A stretch of 64,000 nt of DNA from the NCBI GenBank assembly GCA_963971405.1, contig OZ020487.1:25653371-25717370 (forward strand). Direction: 5' to 3'. Positions 35,401 through 45,856 of the stretch are shown here, piece after piece. Every line of letters begins with the position of its first letter. Position 1 is the stretch's first letter. This DNA is from Psococerastis gibbosa (lineage: Eukaryota > Arthropoda > Insecta > Psocodea > Psocidae). The translations under genes were made by a program, and so were the position numbers. The notes beneath the pieces were generated by a model. It worked only from the letters and a program-made list of their open reading frames with translations. It made no database searches and was not told where the DNA came from.

Positions 35401-36725
35401 TTTTCACAGCCACTGAAGTTATAAGACCTCTTTCAACAGCCTCGGGAATACTACAAATCTCACCTGCTAGTGCATCTTTGAATTTCCCCTCAGTTTCAAT
35501 AATGCCCGATGCAAAAGCTTCACCAAGAGTATACAACTCGTCAGTCTTCGTGTTGGTAACAGTTTTAGCTCGGTTCTCATCCAAAACTCCTCTTCTAACG
35601 CTCTCAAGAATTGTTATCTTGGAGTTATGAGTGGGACTTAATAGTTTACCTCCGTCAACGTAAACATGATTTTCCACCGCTTCTTTCAGGCTCATAGGTT
35701 TTACTAGAAGGCGTCTTCGCTTGGCTTCCTTGTAAGGCAAAACTTCACCTGAAGCTGCATGTTTGTATGTACCACGTTGTGGATCCAAAATCTTTGATTT
35801 CAAGGCTTCACGTAATGTGACTTTGTAATCTGATTTAGAGTCGACGACTTCTCGATAATTCCCATTGACAACACCTTTATTAACTGCTTCATCTAGTGAC
35901 AATTTATCCCCTGTGTTTCTATCCAAGACCCTTCCGTCATCATCAACAATGCCATGATCGAGGGCGTCAGAAAACGATAAACCTCTTTCCTTTCCGTGAA
36001 GTTTCTCGTAAACCTGCATAGTTAACACGCCTCTCTTGTAACCTTCAGTAATAGGGACATTTACGCCATTTTCCATTGTCAACATGCCCGTATCGGAGTC
36101 AAGAACCTTTTTCTCCATGGCAGTCTGCAGGGTCAAATTATTATTTCCAAAATTAGAAAAATAAAATTTGCGGTCAAGGACAGGATCGTGTAGCACAAGA
36201 TTACTATTAGAGCTTACCTTCATAATATTTTCAATTGAATTCCCTGACTCAGCATCCAGAATATTCCGTTGAATGGCCTCTAACAGAGAAAGCTCCCGCC
36301 CACTTTCAAAAACGCCACATGGTCCGAGTAAGGTCTCAGCAAGCTTTGCGTCTACTATTCCATATTTCACAGCCGTTTCAATTGAAATTGGGGCTGCTTT
36401 ATTTCCTACAATGGTGTTTATCATTCCACTTCGAACGTCAAGAATTCTTAGAGAAATAGCCTCCCCTACAGTCAAAGTCCGTCCAGTTTCTGGATGAATT
36501 ATTCCTAAGCAATTAATAATATTGTCCGTCCCTATCCCTTCCTCAACCCTTTGAATTCTTTTTAGTGATTTAATTTCAGTAAATTCCATGGCTGAGCCTG
36601 TGAACTGTTTGAAAGGGGAGTCAACCACTGTGACGGGCTCATTGCTGCGCTGTAAACTGCCGTTAACAGTCACAGACGTTGTCCCGTTGGAGGAGAATGT
36701 GTGTGCGACTTCTGAAGAGTGATAT
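26480..36725 (-). CDS. shot: Exon 20: giant plectin-repeat exon
   Basis: A single uninterrupted exon of 10,246 bp (3,415 codons plus one base) runs from CTCCTTACAG|ATATCA to GCCAGG|GTAAGT. It starts RYHSSEVAHTF and ends LEKGLILPAKAR. It is built from roughly 80 plectin-type motifs of the form LxEAIxxGLID, counted by eye, often followed by TGKFTDPxTG or VKDPxTG. Four sub-motifs make a unit of about 100 residues in the C-terminal two thirds. A Ser/Pro-rich, probably disordered block (33.54-34.82 kb) and an internal triplication (30.54-31.33 kb) interrupt the repeats. Plectin repeats in vertebrate plakins bind intermediate filaments. Insects lack cytoplasmic intermediate filaments of that kind, so the role here is open. 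Confidence 0.95.
30540..31325 (-). repeat. Intragenic tandem triplication within exon 20
   Basis: Three adjacent copies of a unit of about 86-89 codons are present; their shared core starts at 30581, 30839 and 31106 (spacings 258 and 267 bp). Each copy encodes LLDSPS..SE..HSD.SIIEIEGVQ, then IDLK, then IASGETL..T.AVGQGLLAV.AAP. Nucleotide identity is high, and the differences include insertion or loss of whole codons. The frame is kept throughout. Confidence 0.9.
33540..34820 (-). other. shot: Ser/Pro-rich block inside exon 20
   Basis: About 425 codons with no plectin motif separate the N-terminal plectin repeats from the rest. They begin near ERPKRRNKLRSDSSSG and contain PSAHSPSRRSSDYSSKESSP, EPGPPPQRPPKSK and PRLDSIPPKIPPK. 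The composition suggests a disordered region with many SP phosphorylation sites and PxxP motifs that could bind SH3 domains. The function is inferred from composition only. Confidence 0.75.
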
Positions 36726-36817
36726 CTGTAAGGAGGTAAGGTTTAGTAGTGAATCTGATAAAGTTCTATTCCCCGGTGTACGCACATCGCTAATAATTAC
36801 ATAATATGAAACCTTAC

Positions 36818-36909
36818 CTCTGTGAACTACTACAAGTTGTGACGCCTTCCGAAATATTGAATTCTGATCGGAAAGTTTTCATTTTCTTAGGTTCCATTGC
36901 TAACAACCC
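36818..36909 (-). CDS. shot: Exon 19: linker into plectin-repeat exon
   Basis: The exon runs from TATTTCAG|GGGTTG to CAGAG|GTAAGG (phase 0 to 2). It encodes GLLAMEPKKMKTFRSEFNIS and then EGVTTCSSSQ. Its phase-2 end fits only exon 20. Exons 19 and 20 together total 10,338 nt, a multiple of three. Confidence 0.88.
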
Positions 36910-37598
36910 CTGAAATAGAAGAAATTATAAAATCCTTGCCAATTAAAGTAGTTCTTTACAGTACATTGGAAAAGTAACATATGAACGCCCAAATTTAAAC
37001 CATGTGGAACTCAGAAAGTAAGAAAATAAGATAAAAAGACAATATATAGATCCACTGTTGGTGGAGTGAATGGCAATTAAATTGGCATTAAATTGAGACA
37101 GTTAATTAAGTAATGGCTACATGAGAAGTAACAAGAACCAACTATAGATTAACTCCTTCACAACATGAGACAACGTGAGAGCTAGAACGGATGATGACCT
37201 AACGAACTTGTGTAGGTAGAAACATGGGCAGGTCTGTGTGTATAATCAATTGACTCATGACCCGCCGCCTTTATTGTAGAAATGTGAAGATGGCAAAATG
37301 AAAATCGGTATACAATGTAGAAGTTTCATGAATTTGGATTAAGAAGTTGAATAGAAGATTAGTAGGCTATACGTGACTAATAAAACAGGTATACTCGAGA
37401 AATTTGCCTCTTATATGGTAAGCTGTTACACGGAAATACTAGAGACACTGCAGTGGAAAAAAATAACAAAGACCAGCTACCTCTAAACACTCTTAAGTAT
37501 TAATAATTTACCGTTATAAGTGAATAATGCCGTTGAACACTATACATTCTCGTATTATATAGCATATATAACACTGACATTAAATTAACTTAAAAAAC

Positions 37599-37655
37599 GT
37601 CGCCCCGGTTAGGCTTAGATCGTAGGTTCGAATCCCGCCAAGCCCAGTTTTTTCC
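37599..37655 (+). repeat. tRNA-like 3' half (SINE remnant)
   Basis: TAGGTTCGAATCCCGCCAAG contains a perfect B-box GGTTCGAATCC. No matching acceptor 5' strand is found upstream, so this is not a complete tRNA gene. Confidence 0.5.
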
Positions 37656-37704
37656 ATATCATTTAATTTCGGTTGAACACTTTTTTTTTTATCTCATACA
37701 AACA

Positions 37705-37815
37705 ATTTAATGAATGTATCCGATTGACCTCTTCAGTCGCCTCTGTAGGTTAGTATCCGTGTTGAGTTACGACACGTCTCCGATCGCATGGCGTGTAGCC
37801 TCGCACAAGTGCAAG
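37705..37815. repeat. Dispersed repeat, copy 2
   Basis: It matches 21562-21680 over about 110 bases with scattered substitutions, in the same orientation relative to the window. Confidence 0.75.
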
Positions 37816-38826
37816 AACGTTACCACATGGCCAATGAAGTTATATTGGACATACTGGGTGACAGTTTCTATTAAGATTTCACATTTCCAATTAGGTTGTG
37901 GCTGGCTGAGAACATCAGCTCAGTCCAGCGTTTGTTGTGCTTTAGGTACACGGGTATGTGAGGTGCAGCTACCATGTGGGTGCGATTATGTCCGTGTGGG
38001 ACGTCAAGGTCCGCACGCAGTTCTTATCGAAACATTGTACCTGCACGCCTCAGCTCCGCCAGCAACCGTAGCACCAACGCAAAAGAATATTTACTTACCC
38101 GGGGAATTATTAAAATCAATTTAACAGTGTTAATGCTAACCCGCTCATTTAAACACAAAGCAGAAGATTTTCAGGATTCGTTCGTACCGAATGTATATTA
38201 ATTATAATTTATGCCAGGATAATAACCATGGTTTGAAGGGCTTCTTAGTGACCTAGGCTTACTTATAGTAGTGACCCATTGGTCCTTTGCCCAATATTTT
38301 GGACTTTATTTACATTATTTCCACATGAATTTGTGGTCATTCAATGAAAAGAAATGGCACACTTGTACACGTCCTTGCTGTCAACCTACACCGGCTACAA
38401 GTGATAATGAACACACTGAGACAAGCTTACGATTGTCACAATGTAATGGGCTTAGCATGACTTCACCAAGAACGGTGCGAGTTTATTCCAGGATAAGTTA
38501 TCTTTTTCGTTAGGGCTAAGGATGTTGAAAGCACTCCTATTCAGAAATACTCGCGCAGCCGACATCAACTTAACTGTTTGATGGAGAAATAGCTGCACTT
38601 GAATTATTCGGCAGGCTAGGTATCAAGTGTTGAATACAAAACCAGCATGTCTGATGTGTTCAAAAAAATTCTTCCGTGTCCAACAAAATAGTATCAATAG
38701 CATGGAAACTGTAGCAATTTTTCTTAAAATATGCTTATGAACGTGGAAGAGAACCTGACGTATCGCTGACCCCACCTAGGGATAAAAGCGAGGAAAAAGT
38801 AAAAGTATACTGTAAATATAACTTAC

Positions 38827-39045
38827 CTCAAGAGACTTATCGTCCGGATACTGCACTGCCAGCTGAGCCAACCGGCTCCTAAGAGCGTCGACTAACGACT
38901 GGTAACTTTGATTGAGACGGTCGAGATCGGCTGCTATTTGGTCGGCGCCTGACGACACGGCGCCAGCGCCATGGGCCACGTCCATTGACGGATGCACCTC
39001 CGCCACCAACCACGTCGAGTATGCGTCCACTCCGTGGTCGTAAAT
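38827..39045 (-). CDS. shot: Exon 18: last exon of plakin domain
   Basis: This exon of 73 codons in phase 0 runs from ACACTGTAG|ATTTAC to TTGAG|GTAAGT. It encodes IYDHGVDAYSTWLVAEVHPS, an Ala/Gly-rich turn, then LDRLNQSYQSLVDALRSRLA. Its phase-0 end is compatible both with exon 19 and directly with rod exon 21, making it the branch point for plectin-repeat and rod-only isoforms. Confidence 0.87.
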
Positions 39046-40233
39046 CTACAGTGTTAGTGTTAGTCATTAGTCAGAATATGCATTAGTTTATCTATAGAAT
39101 TTACAAAATGTATTGATTTGAAAACTGTATATTCGCGATGATTTGCAGAATGTTAATTAGTTATTGAATTTTGTGAGAAATTCTACGCAGGAATTCATCT
39201 TAGACTCATGTCAGGGCTTACTCAGCAATATTTGTAAGCCCATGTCAAAAAGACCTGTAAATCCTATTATTCTACCATTATCGTAACAGTAACGGTGGGC
39301 GGCGACTAGTTGAAAGGCTGTACAGTGCGAACAGGAATTGAACATAACGAAACAGTTTCTTCGAATTCATAAATGTATGGTTATACTAGTTTTGGAATAA
39401 ACAACGTATTAAAATATCTACAATTAATGGTCGACACTCAACAGTAGCAAAAAAATAATAATATGGGGAAACGTTGTTATAAATGCTAACAAACAGGACC
39501 ATAAAGGTACACCGAAACCAACTCGGCACATATCAATTCCCATTTGAACATTCTTTCCCAAACAAATAAGGCGGCCCCAGTTCAGTGGAGCGAATCATGC
39601 ATAAATCAGCTTAGAGGTGAGTGAAAAAGCATGCAACCAAAATCAAGCTAAAACTAAAATTTGTTAGTAAATTCGTGCATGGTTAAGCATGATTGAAGAA
39701 TCTCAACTTACTTGCTCTAGTAGCCGGTGATGACTTACTCCAAAATGAAGCTACTACGACTATGCCCCAGCTAAGAAAGGAGCACCAAAGAAACCAAGGC
39801 TCATTGATGCAATTTTTGTGATTAAATAATAAACAAGACGTGTGATACCTGCATGTAAAATTGTGGGAAAAAAAGAAAAGAAAAAGGAAATGAAAGGGAG
39901 GCAAGGAAATGTCTCACACTCACACACAAACTCACAGCCATGCGTACAATGTGAAGACGCAAAATGAGATAAAATGCTATCCTTAGCAACTAAAGCAGCA
40001 ACATGCGACTATCTCATGCGTTACCATCGCTTGAATCAACGCCAAAAAGCAAAAAACGGACGTTGTATGCAAGCAGGCGCAATCAAGAACCTTATCATGG
40101 GATTTTTTTTCATGTTGCGTCTTCGATAAATAGCAGCAAAAACCAAAATATTTCGAAATTTTAAGCCTACAGTATGTGCCCCTATATGGGCACTACACAA
40201 GCTTAAAACGTCCTGATTAGGCCTAGTGCTTAC
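39046..40233 (-). other. Intron between exons 17 and 18
   Basis: This 1.2-kb intron shows no coding segment, repeat or structure that I can support. Confidence 0.5.
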
Positions 40234-40317
40234 CTTGGCTTCGCGTATCAAACGGCCACCCATCATATTGACTTGCTCGATGTGTTGGGACCGCTCTACA
40301 ACTGTAGTATACATTCC
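40234..40317 (-). CDS. shot: Exon 17: plakin domain, 28-codon exon
   Basis: The exon runs from TGTTTCAAG|GGAATG to GCCAAG|GTAAGC, in phase 0 at both ends. It encodes GMYTTVVERSQHIEQVNMMG followed by GRLIREAK, a typical spectrin helix B. Being frame-neutral it could be skipped. Confidence 0.88.
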
Positions 40318-40577
40318 CTTGAAACACAAATTAATAACGTTGATCAATGTAATAAGAATGAATTAACTAACCAATATTTTCTGACCTTTAAGGGTTCTGT
40401 GGTTGTCAATTGATTGACATTGAAACATTAAAATTTTCATGAAGTTTTGAGGTTTTACATTTGTACCATTATTATTATTGTATTATCCGGTAAATTGTAA
40501 AGAAACGACAGGCGATTGGAGTGCAAGACTGTCTATCTGAAGGCCTGTATATATACTTAATAGAGATGTGTTCATAC

Positions 40578-40704
40578 CTTACTGCTGTCAACCTCATGGG
40601 AAGAATTCAATTTTGAGTATGAGTCCTCTACAAATGAAACCTCCGCTTCATACGCCCCCGAATATTTCTGTAGCATTCCATAGGCAGATTCGCAACTCCT
40701 TAGC
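40578..40704 (-). CDS. shot: Exon 16: plakin domain bundle, short exon
   Basis: The exon runs from TTCTTTAG|GCTAAG to AGTAAG|GTATGA (phase 2 to 0). It encodes RLRSCESAYGMLQKYSGAYE and then VSFVEDSYSKLNSSHEVDSS. It is not visible as a long ORF and was found by extending the frame of exon 15. Confidence 0.88.
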
Positions 40705-40865
40705 CTAAAGAAACGTAAATATTACACAAATTCAATAAAATAATAATCAACTGGGACGACGGGCAATTTTAGCAGAGACTAATACGGGTACACCTTTGTT
40801 ATGCTGAAGGTCAAAATTAAGCATTACGATAGTTTCCTAAATTGTTTCTTAAATCTGCATCTTAC

Positions 40866-41074
40866 CGGTCTGCAAGTTGGGATACTACGCTTGACCAACG
40901 GTTACTAAGGCGGGTGACTTCCGAATCGATGCGGTTCAAATCATCGTGAGGGCCCTTGTGCTTTCGAGACTCTTCGACAAGCCGACGAGTGTTGTGCGCG
41001 TCGTCAACGATTTGAGTCATAACCGACTGTTGGGAAGTCACTGCAGTTTGAATAACCAGCAGCTCCTCGTGCAC
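40866..41074 (-). CDS. shot: Exon 15: plakin domain bundle
   Basis: The exon runs from GTATTTTAAG|GTGCAC to GACCG|GTAAGA (phase 0 to 2). It encodes VHEELLVIQTAVTSQQSVMT and ending DSEVTRLSNRWSSVVSQLAD, the NRW..V core of a spectrin helix C. Confidence 0.92.
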
Positions 41075-41319
41075 CTTAAAATACACCAGGAATAAGAAAT
41101 ATGAGACGAGACAAGTGACAGAGATTGTGGCCCCAAAAGTCAGGGACTTCTAATAACGTAACTTCCTTCCACTGTTAAATTAATAAGCAGCTTCAAAATC
41201 CAATATGAGACCAATTTGGATTATTGAAATGTTACTTAGTATTATCGAGAGCTTCGGTTGAATTCTAACTAAATTCGAGAAAGCCATGCCCGAAAGAGCT
41301 ACTCAAACTCATCCATTAC

Positions 41320-41580
41320 CTTCTGCAACTGTTTAACATCACTAGGCATATGCGTAAAGGCTGTAAGTTTATGCTCCAATTCCGAAACGTTGTTGCTGGC
41401 TTCGTCCATGCCCGAGAGGAGAACTTCTACTAGTTTCAGTCTCTCCACATACAAGCGACTCATGTGCCAAAGTGTTTCCCATTTCGTCATGACTTTCTCA
41501 AGCTTGGCTTGTTGTTGTTGCGTCTTGCGTGGAATGTCTCGGAACGTCTTCTGTACTTCTTCCACACGCCCGGAATATGA
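41320..41580 (-). CDS. shot: Exon 14: plakin domain bundle
   Basis: This exon of 87 codons in phase 0 runs from TCTTTCAG|TCATAT to CAGAAG|GTAATG. It encodes SYSGRVEEVQKTFRDIPRKT, LEKVMTKWETLWHMSRLYVE and ELEHKLTAFTHMPSDVKQLQ, a spectrin-type bundle. Confidence 0.92.
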
Positions 41581-41911
41581 CTGAAAGAGACAACTTGTAA
41601 TAAGATGGGGAAGCAGACAGCAACGTCGTAGGATTGAGAAAAATTGGGTAAAATCTACTAACATTGTTTGGGGCCATTATAAACAAGATTGGAAATGGAG
41701 TATCGAAATTACAGGATTTTTTTGCATTCTAATTCTTCCCAGTAGCATTAAGCCAAATATTATCAATAAAGGGATTTCACAAGAAGTGCATCAGCTCATG
41801 TCTGGGGGCAGGCTACTTTTTTAGTTGGCGTTTTTTTCATGTCAGGAGTGAAGTTAGGACTTTCGAATATTTTTACTAGGTTACTCCAAAAGGTTAACTA
41901 CAAAAGCGTAC

Positions 41912-42084
41912 CTGCAGACGGGTTTCAAACTCCTTGTGTTGAATAACAAGGTGCTCCAGTGTATCTAAATCCCTAGGTAGCGGCGTGGCTACTCTCTGGT
42001 TAAGAGTGGTCTCCGCCTCCTCTAGAGCCATCTGCAAGGAGTTCACTTGGGAGTCGAAAATTCGGGAAACATTCTTGCTATCCT
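41912..42084 (-). CDS. shot: Exon 13: plakin domain bundle
   Basis: The exon runs from TGTTTACAG|AGGATA to CTGCAG|GTACGC (phase 1 to 0). It encodes DSKNVSRIFDSQVNSLQMAL and then TPLPRDLDTLEHLVIQHKEF. PLPRDLDxLEHL is a recognisable plakin-domain segment. Confidence 0.92.
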
Positions 42085-42207
42085 CTGTAAACATAAATTC
42101 TCCGTTATTGCCAAGTCAACTAACACAACGCTTTGATACTACTGTTCTCAGCTTAATTCTGGAATACATGTCTATGAATTACTGCAACTGAAAAATTAAA
42201 TACGAAC

Positions 42208-42382
42208 CATCGGCACGGGCTCTTCGTTCAAATTCATCAAAGAGGCGGTTGACTTCTTCAATTTCCCGTCGAAGCCGTCTTAACTGAGGATCGCTGGGAT
42301 CGCCCTCACTGATTAATTTTTCGGCATCCTCGTTCAGAGCTTTCCTAATTGCAGTACGCTGTTCCTGGCCCATTGCAATGAA
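42208..42382 (-). CDS. shot: Exon 12: plakin domain bundle
   Basis: The exon runs from CTTTTTAG|TTCATT to GATG|GTTCGT (phase 0 to 1). It encodes FIAMGQEQRTAIRKALNEDA and DPQLRRLRREIEEVNRLFDE. The donor GTTCGT is weak. It was chosen because it alone joins in frame to exon 13, giving RARADEDSKNVSRIF, which parallels insect Shot. Confidence 0.9.
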
Positions 42383-42705
42383 CTAAAAAGATAAACAACC
42401 GATCCATGGATTTAAAATTATAGGCTATGCACCTTCAAATTGTAAAATGGGAAAGATAGTTGAAAATTGAAAATCGTTTCAAGGGATGCAGCGGAAGTGC
42501 ATACATTCAATTTTTTCATTCAATTTTGTGAATATATTCTATTCCCATCATCATGGCTTTAATCAGTAAAGTTCCTTAAAATCTGTTCGCTTTTCAGTTA
42601 ACATCACCCATAAAATTGATTATAAGCAACATTGAATATAAAATTAAGTCTTTAATAGGAGTATCGAAATTAGTTTGCTACACAATATACATAATAATTA
42701 TGTAC

Positions 42706-42975
42706 CTGAGCAAGATCCCAAGTTTTGACAACCTTGATAGTTGCAAAAATCATGTTCTGACGCATGCGTAGTTGTTTCTTTTGCCATAACGCTACACTTC
42801 GGTCAAACTGTCTTCGGAGACGATCAACTGCATCGATTGCCTCTTTATCTGGTGGTGGAATACTAATTACAACACCTGGCACATTGGTTTCAGCCCCCTG
42901 CATGTTGGTAACGCGCCATTTCACACGGCCTGCGTTGTCATGGAGGATGCATGTCTCCCCTTTTCGAATGTGTGC
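42706..42975 (-). CDS. shot: Exon 11: rest of SH3 and following helix
   Basis: This exon of 90 codons in phase 0 runs from TACTGCAG|GCACAC to GCTCAG|GTACAT. It encodes AHIRKGETCILHDNAGRVKW (SH3 strands), then VPGVVISIPPPDKEAIDAVD and FDRSVALWQKKQLRMRQNMI. The SH3 of plakins packs against a neighbouring spectrin bundle and lacks a normal proline-peptide groove (family knowledge). Confidence 0.94.
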
Positions 42976-43118
42976 CTGCAGTACAGAAATAACACAATTA
43001 AACATGATAATGGTAACCCAAAATGGACATTCGGACGTTGGTTGCGATGAACCCATGACAAAATTTAACTCTAGTGCAATGTAAGGGTTTAGGACACTCA
43101 ATAGCAAAAAACACTTAC

Positions 43119-43347
43119 ATTGGCTTGTTTGTAGTCACAGACAGCTTGGACTTGCATTGCTTTAGTAACTGGTTGTCTTCGCTGCCGTAAAGGCACTATT
43201 TCATGACTCTTCTCCGCTAATTGACTTATTACGTCCCCATAGTGATTCAACTCGTCCCTCAGCTCCTGCATTCCCTTGAACAGTCTCTCGCCTTCATCCA
43301 AACTGAATTCTGATTGACTATAGACTGAATTAAGCATTTCATCACGC
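43119..43347 (-). CDS. shot: Exon 10: plakin domain, start of SH3
   Basis: The exon runs from TTTCTAG|GCGTGA to GCCAAT|GTAAGT (phase 2 to 0). It encodes KRDEMLNSVYSQSEFSLDEG and then EIVPLRQRRQPVTKAMQVQA. The last residues, VQAVCDYKQAN, are the first beta strand of the SH3 domain embedded in the plakin domain, so the SH3 is split by this intron. Confidence 0.93.
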
Positions 43348-44208
43348 CTAGAAACAGTCGCATTACACATTTCCATAACATTACAATTACAATGGGCAAG
43401 CATTATTATGATTTTAAGTCTGATCTATGAAAGTTACGCTCTAAAGCCAAATATGAAGGCCACCATTTTGTAAGTGTATGCTTCCATAAGGCGGGTAAGA
43501 TGTCCGGTGTCCGCAGCGTAAACAGTGAAGCGGCAAAAAGTGGTGACAGAGATTGAGCTTGGAGGTTCTCGTCATAACCTAATCACAATAAAGCTATTTA
43601 GATGGCGACTTAAGTGCGCAGAAACTTACTGTGCCCATTCAGTTGGCAAGCCTGCCTGCTGGATTGTACATTTATTTTTCCTTTGATATTTCCCCGCGTT
43701 TCCCCTTACGTTTCACCGCTATCGGCCTGAATTAGCTTATGACGAGACACCATCTATTCTATTTTATATTCTTGAAAGATGTAGGAAGCCCTAGCCAGAT
43801 GTAAACATTAATGTATTTTTTCCGAAATTCTTCAACTTTCCTTAACGTAAGGATATTTTGCTCATACCGTTAAAATCCATTTAATCCAAAACTCATTATT
43901 TGTTGTGCGTGAAATTGAGGATAAATTGGTTAATATGTTATAAGTTTTAAAAAACGCCATTATGTAAGATTTATTTTATTACTGCCAAGAAATTAGCCTT
44001 TTGCTTGCTACAAATTGTGAGCTTTCTCTCGGTGAACCGCAGTACAATGCATTGCTACCTGCTTCCCCAGACAATAATTATGTGCTCCCAAAGTAAAAAC
44101 TAAAAACTGCTAAGTTTTTTGCGCCCAATAAGCCCACCCTTTTTATTTTAATTAAATTTTGGTAATCAAGTTTTACATTATGTTTTACTTATATTTGACA
44201 AAACTTAC
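43348..44208 (-). other. Intron between exons 9 and 10
   Basis: This 0.86-kb intron contains GGCGGGTAAGATG near 43492, faintly like the ends of the GGCGG elements, but no clear inverted partner. Confidence 0.4.
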
Positions 44209-44450
44209 TTGGTGATCCATGACTCAGCTTGTTTAAGTTCACTGTAGAAATGTTGGGAAGCTTGAGCATGCTTTAGATGAGTTTCAAGGCACAGTGTTAG
44301 CTGGAGAACCCAAGCCCATTGGTTTTGAAGAGCTGTCATATAAGCTTCAATGCACTTAAACGCCGGATGTCTTTGAAGAACTAGCGCCTCACCACGGTCC
44401 ACAACGGCACTAAATTGTATTTCTCGCTTTTCAAGTTCCGACATTAGCGA
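44209..44450 (-). CDS. shot: Exon 9: plakin domain bundle preceding the SH3
   Basis: The exon runs from TTTGCAG|TCGCTA to ACCAA|GTAAGT (phase 0 to 2). It encodes SLMSELEKREIQFSAVVDRG, CIEAYMTALQNQWAWVLQLT and LETHLKHAQ, strongly plakin-like. The final lysine codon is split across the intron. Confidence 0.93.
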
Positions 44451-45079
44451 CTGCAAATAAAAAGAGGTTGAGAGAACAAGGAAATTAGTAGAAATGTCTG
44501 TCTAAAAGCTGTCTACATTAATCATTCGAAAGATACAGATTACAATATATCTTAAAAGCATTTATTAAGCAGCAAAAAAGCATCGTGCCCTAAAAAATTA
44601 TTGTGAATCAATGCTTAAGCCTCTACTAGGCTACAGTGAATTTTTTAAATCAATATAAAAAAAGACTTCCCACCTCACCTCACTTCCAGATCCATAGGTG
44701 CGCTACAATAAAGGAGTAACAACAACGTCAAATGTAAAGCAAAGAAATGTATTGAAAGTATAAAAGGGATTGAAGATGAAAAGTTTTAACTAAAAACATG
44801 GCAATGAAAGTAGGTCCATATTATTACTAGTTGGCTTGGCTATGATTTTGGCCCCATAAAAATGATTAACAAATAGGGCTAACTGTCCGTTCTTTTTTCA
44901 ATAACTCCTCTGGAATTCATTGGTTACTACGTTTCAGACCAAACTGAAAAACAATACTTATATTGGATAGTGTACCTAATATTAGTTATTGGAGTCACAT
45001 CCAATGTAATTTTAAAAAATGAAAATTTTTAAAATATGATTATCAATAATATTGCCCACCAAGGGGGCTGTGAACTTAC

Positions 45080-45319
45080 CTCATAATAATGGTGAATAGC
45101 GGTGAGATTGAGGTTCTTATCACTCCAATCCCGGGATACTTCTGTTTCCTCCTTCTCACTAAGCCACTGAAGTTCGTTGGTGGCACTCTGTAAAAAGTCC
45201 TGCAGAGTCTCCAAGTCGGACAGCCGCTTGTTGCTAAGGACGAGGAGTTCGGAATAGAGCTTTTGCAAGATGTTGAGGTGTTGGGCATACAGCTGCAATT
45301 CTTCACCATGGAAATTGTT
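45080..45319 (-). CDS. shot: Exon 8: plakin domain bundle
   Basis: This exon of 80 codons in phase 0 runs from TTTCTAG|AACAAT to TATGAG|GTAAGT. It encodes NNFHGEELQLYAQHLNILQK and KRLSDLETLQDFLQSATNEL, followed by WLSEKEETEVSRDWSDKNLN. The WLxEKE..EVSRDW signature is shared with plakins. Confidence 0.93.
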
Positions 45320-45463
45320 CTAGAAATAGAAACATGAGATGGTGACTTCTTTTCTGGTTAGGTTCTGGCTACCCCCGAGCCTCGATTAATGACTTATGGG
45401 CAAATAATATTGAAGTCTCTTAATTACTAAACGAAGGTTTGCAAAAATACCCAATAACATTAC

Positions 45464-45592
45464 CTTGGCATTGACACACTGTTGGATTTTGGACTGGAAT
45501 TGTTCGATAGACTTGTGTTGACGCTGAGTAAGTTCCAATTCGGCTTGAACACCGGGCAGGTCAGACCCGTATTCTCCGTCATTGATGTGAGC
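45464..45592 (-). CDS. shot: Exon 7: plakin domain bundle
   Basis: This exon of 43 codons in phase 0 (TTCCAG|GCTCAC to GCCAAG|GTAATG) encodes AHINDGEYGSDLPGVQAELE and HKSIEQFQSKIQQCVNAK. The YGSDLP turn is a recognisable element of the family. Confidence 0.92.
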
Positions 45593-45856
45593 CTGGAATA
45601 AATGAACCGAATATGTAGTTAAAAATCCCAAGTTCATCTACATATCTACAAGTATAACCTTGGGGAATTGAATTCCACAACTGCATAGAAGAACTATTAG
45701 ACCTCTATTTGTGTTTTGGCGCGATTGCACCATGCCACGGATCAGTGGCACTAGTTGTAAGGTGACAAATACAGGGAATATAGTATCAATGTGTTTTAAC
45801 AATATATGCGTATTTATTTATGGAAAAGGCAACAACTGATTGAAGATTAGACTTAC

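Larger units (their letters stand above)
36910..38826 (-). other. Intron between exons 18 and 19 with repeats
   Basis: This intron is about 1.9 kb. It holds a tRNA-like 3' half at 37599-37655 and the second copy of a dispersed repeat at 37705-37815. A plus-strand ORF at 37.7-38.1 kb starts inside the repeat and resembles no protein I know. Confidence 0.6.

Noticed and set aside
26550-36497. Many plus-strand ORFs of 60-170 codons opposite exon 20
   Set aside because: They mirror the minus-strand plectin repeats, and the recurrence of similar peptides such as ASKPCPTA is the shadow of the triplication.
37599-37655. tRNA gene
   Set aside because: B-box and 3' side only; no 5' acceptor strand or anticodon arm can be formed.
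37714-38124. Plus-strand ORF of 136 codons
   Set aside because: It begins inside a dispersed repeat, resembles no known family and has no splice or start context.
43480-43750. Fourth GGCGG-family element in the intron between exons 9 and 10
   Set aside because: GGCGGGTAAGATG resembles an end, but no inverted partner or target duplication is visible.
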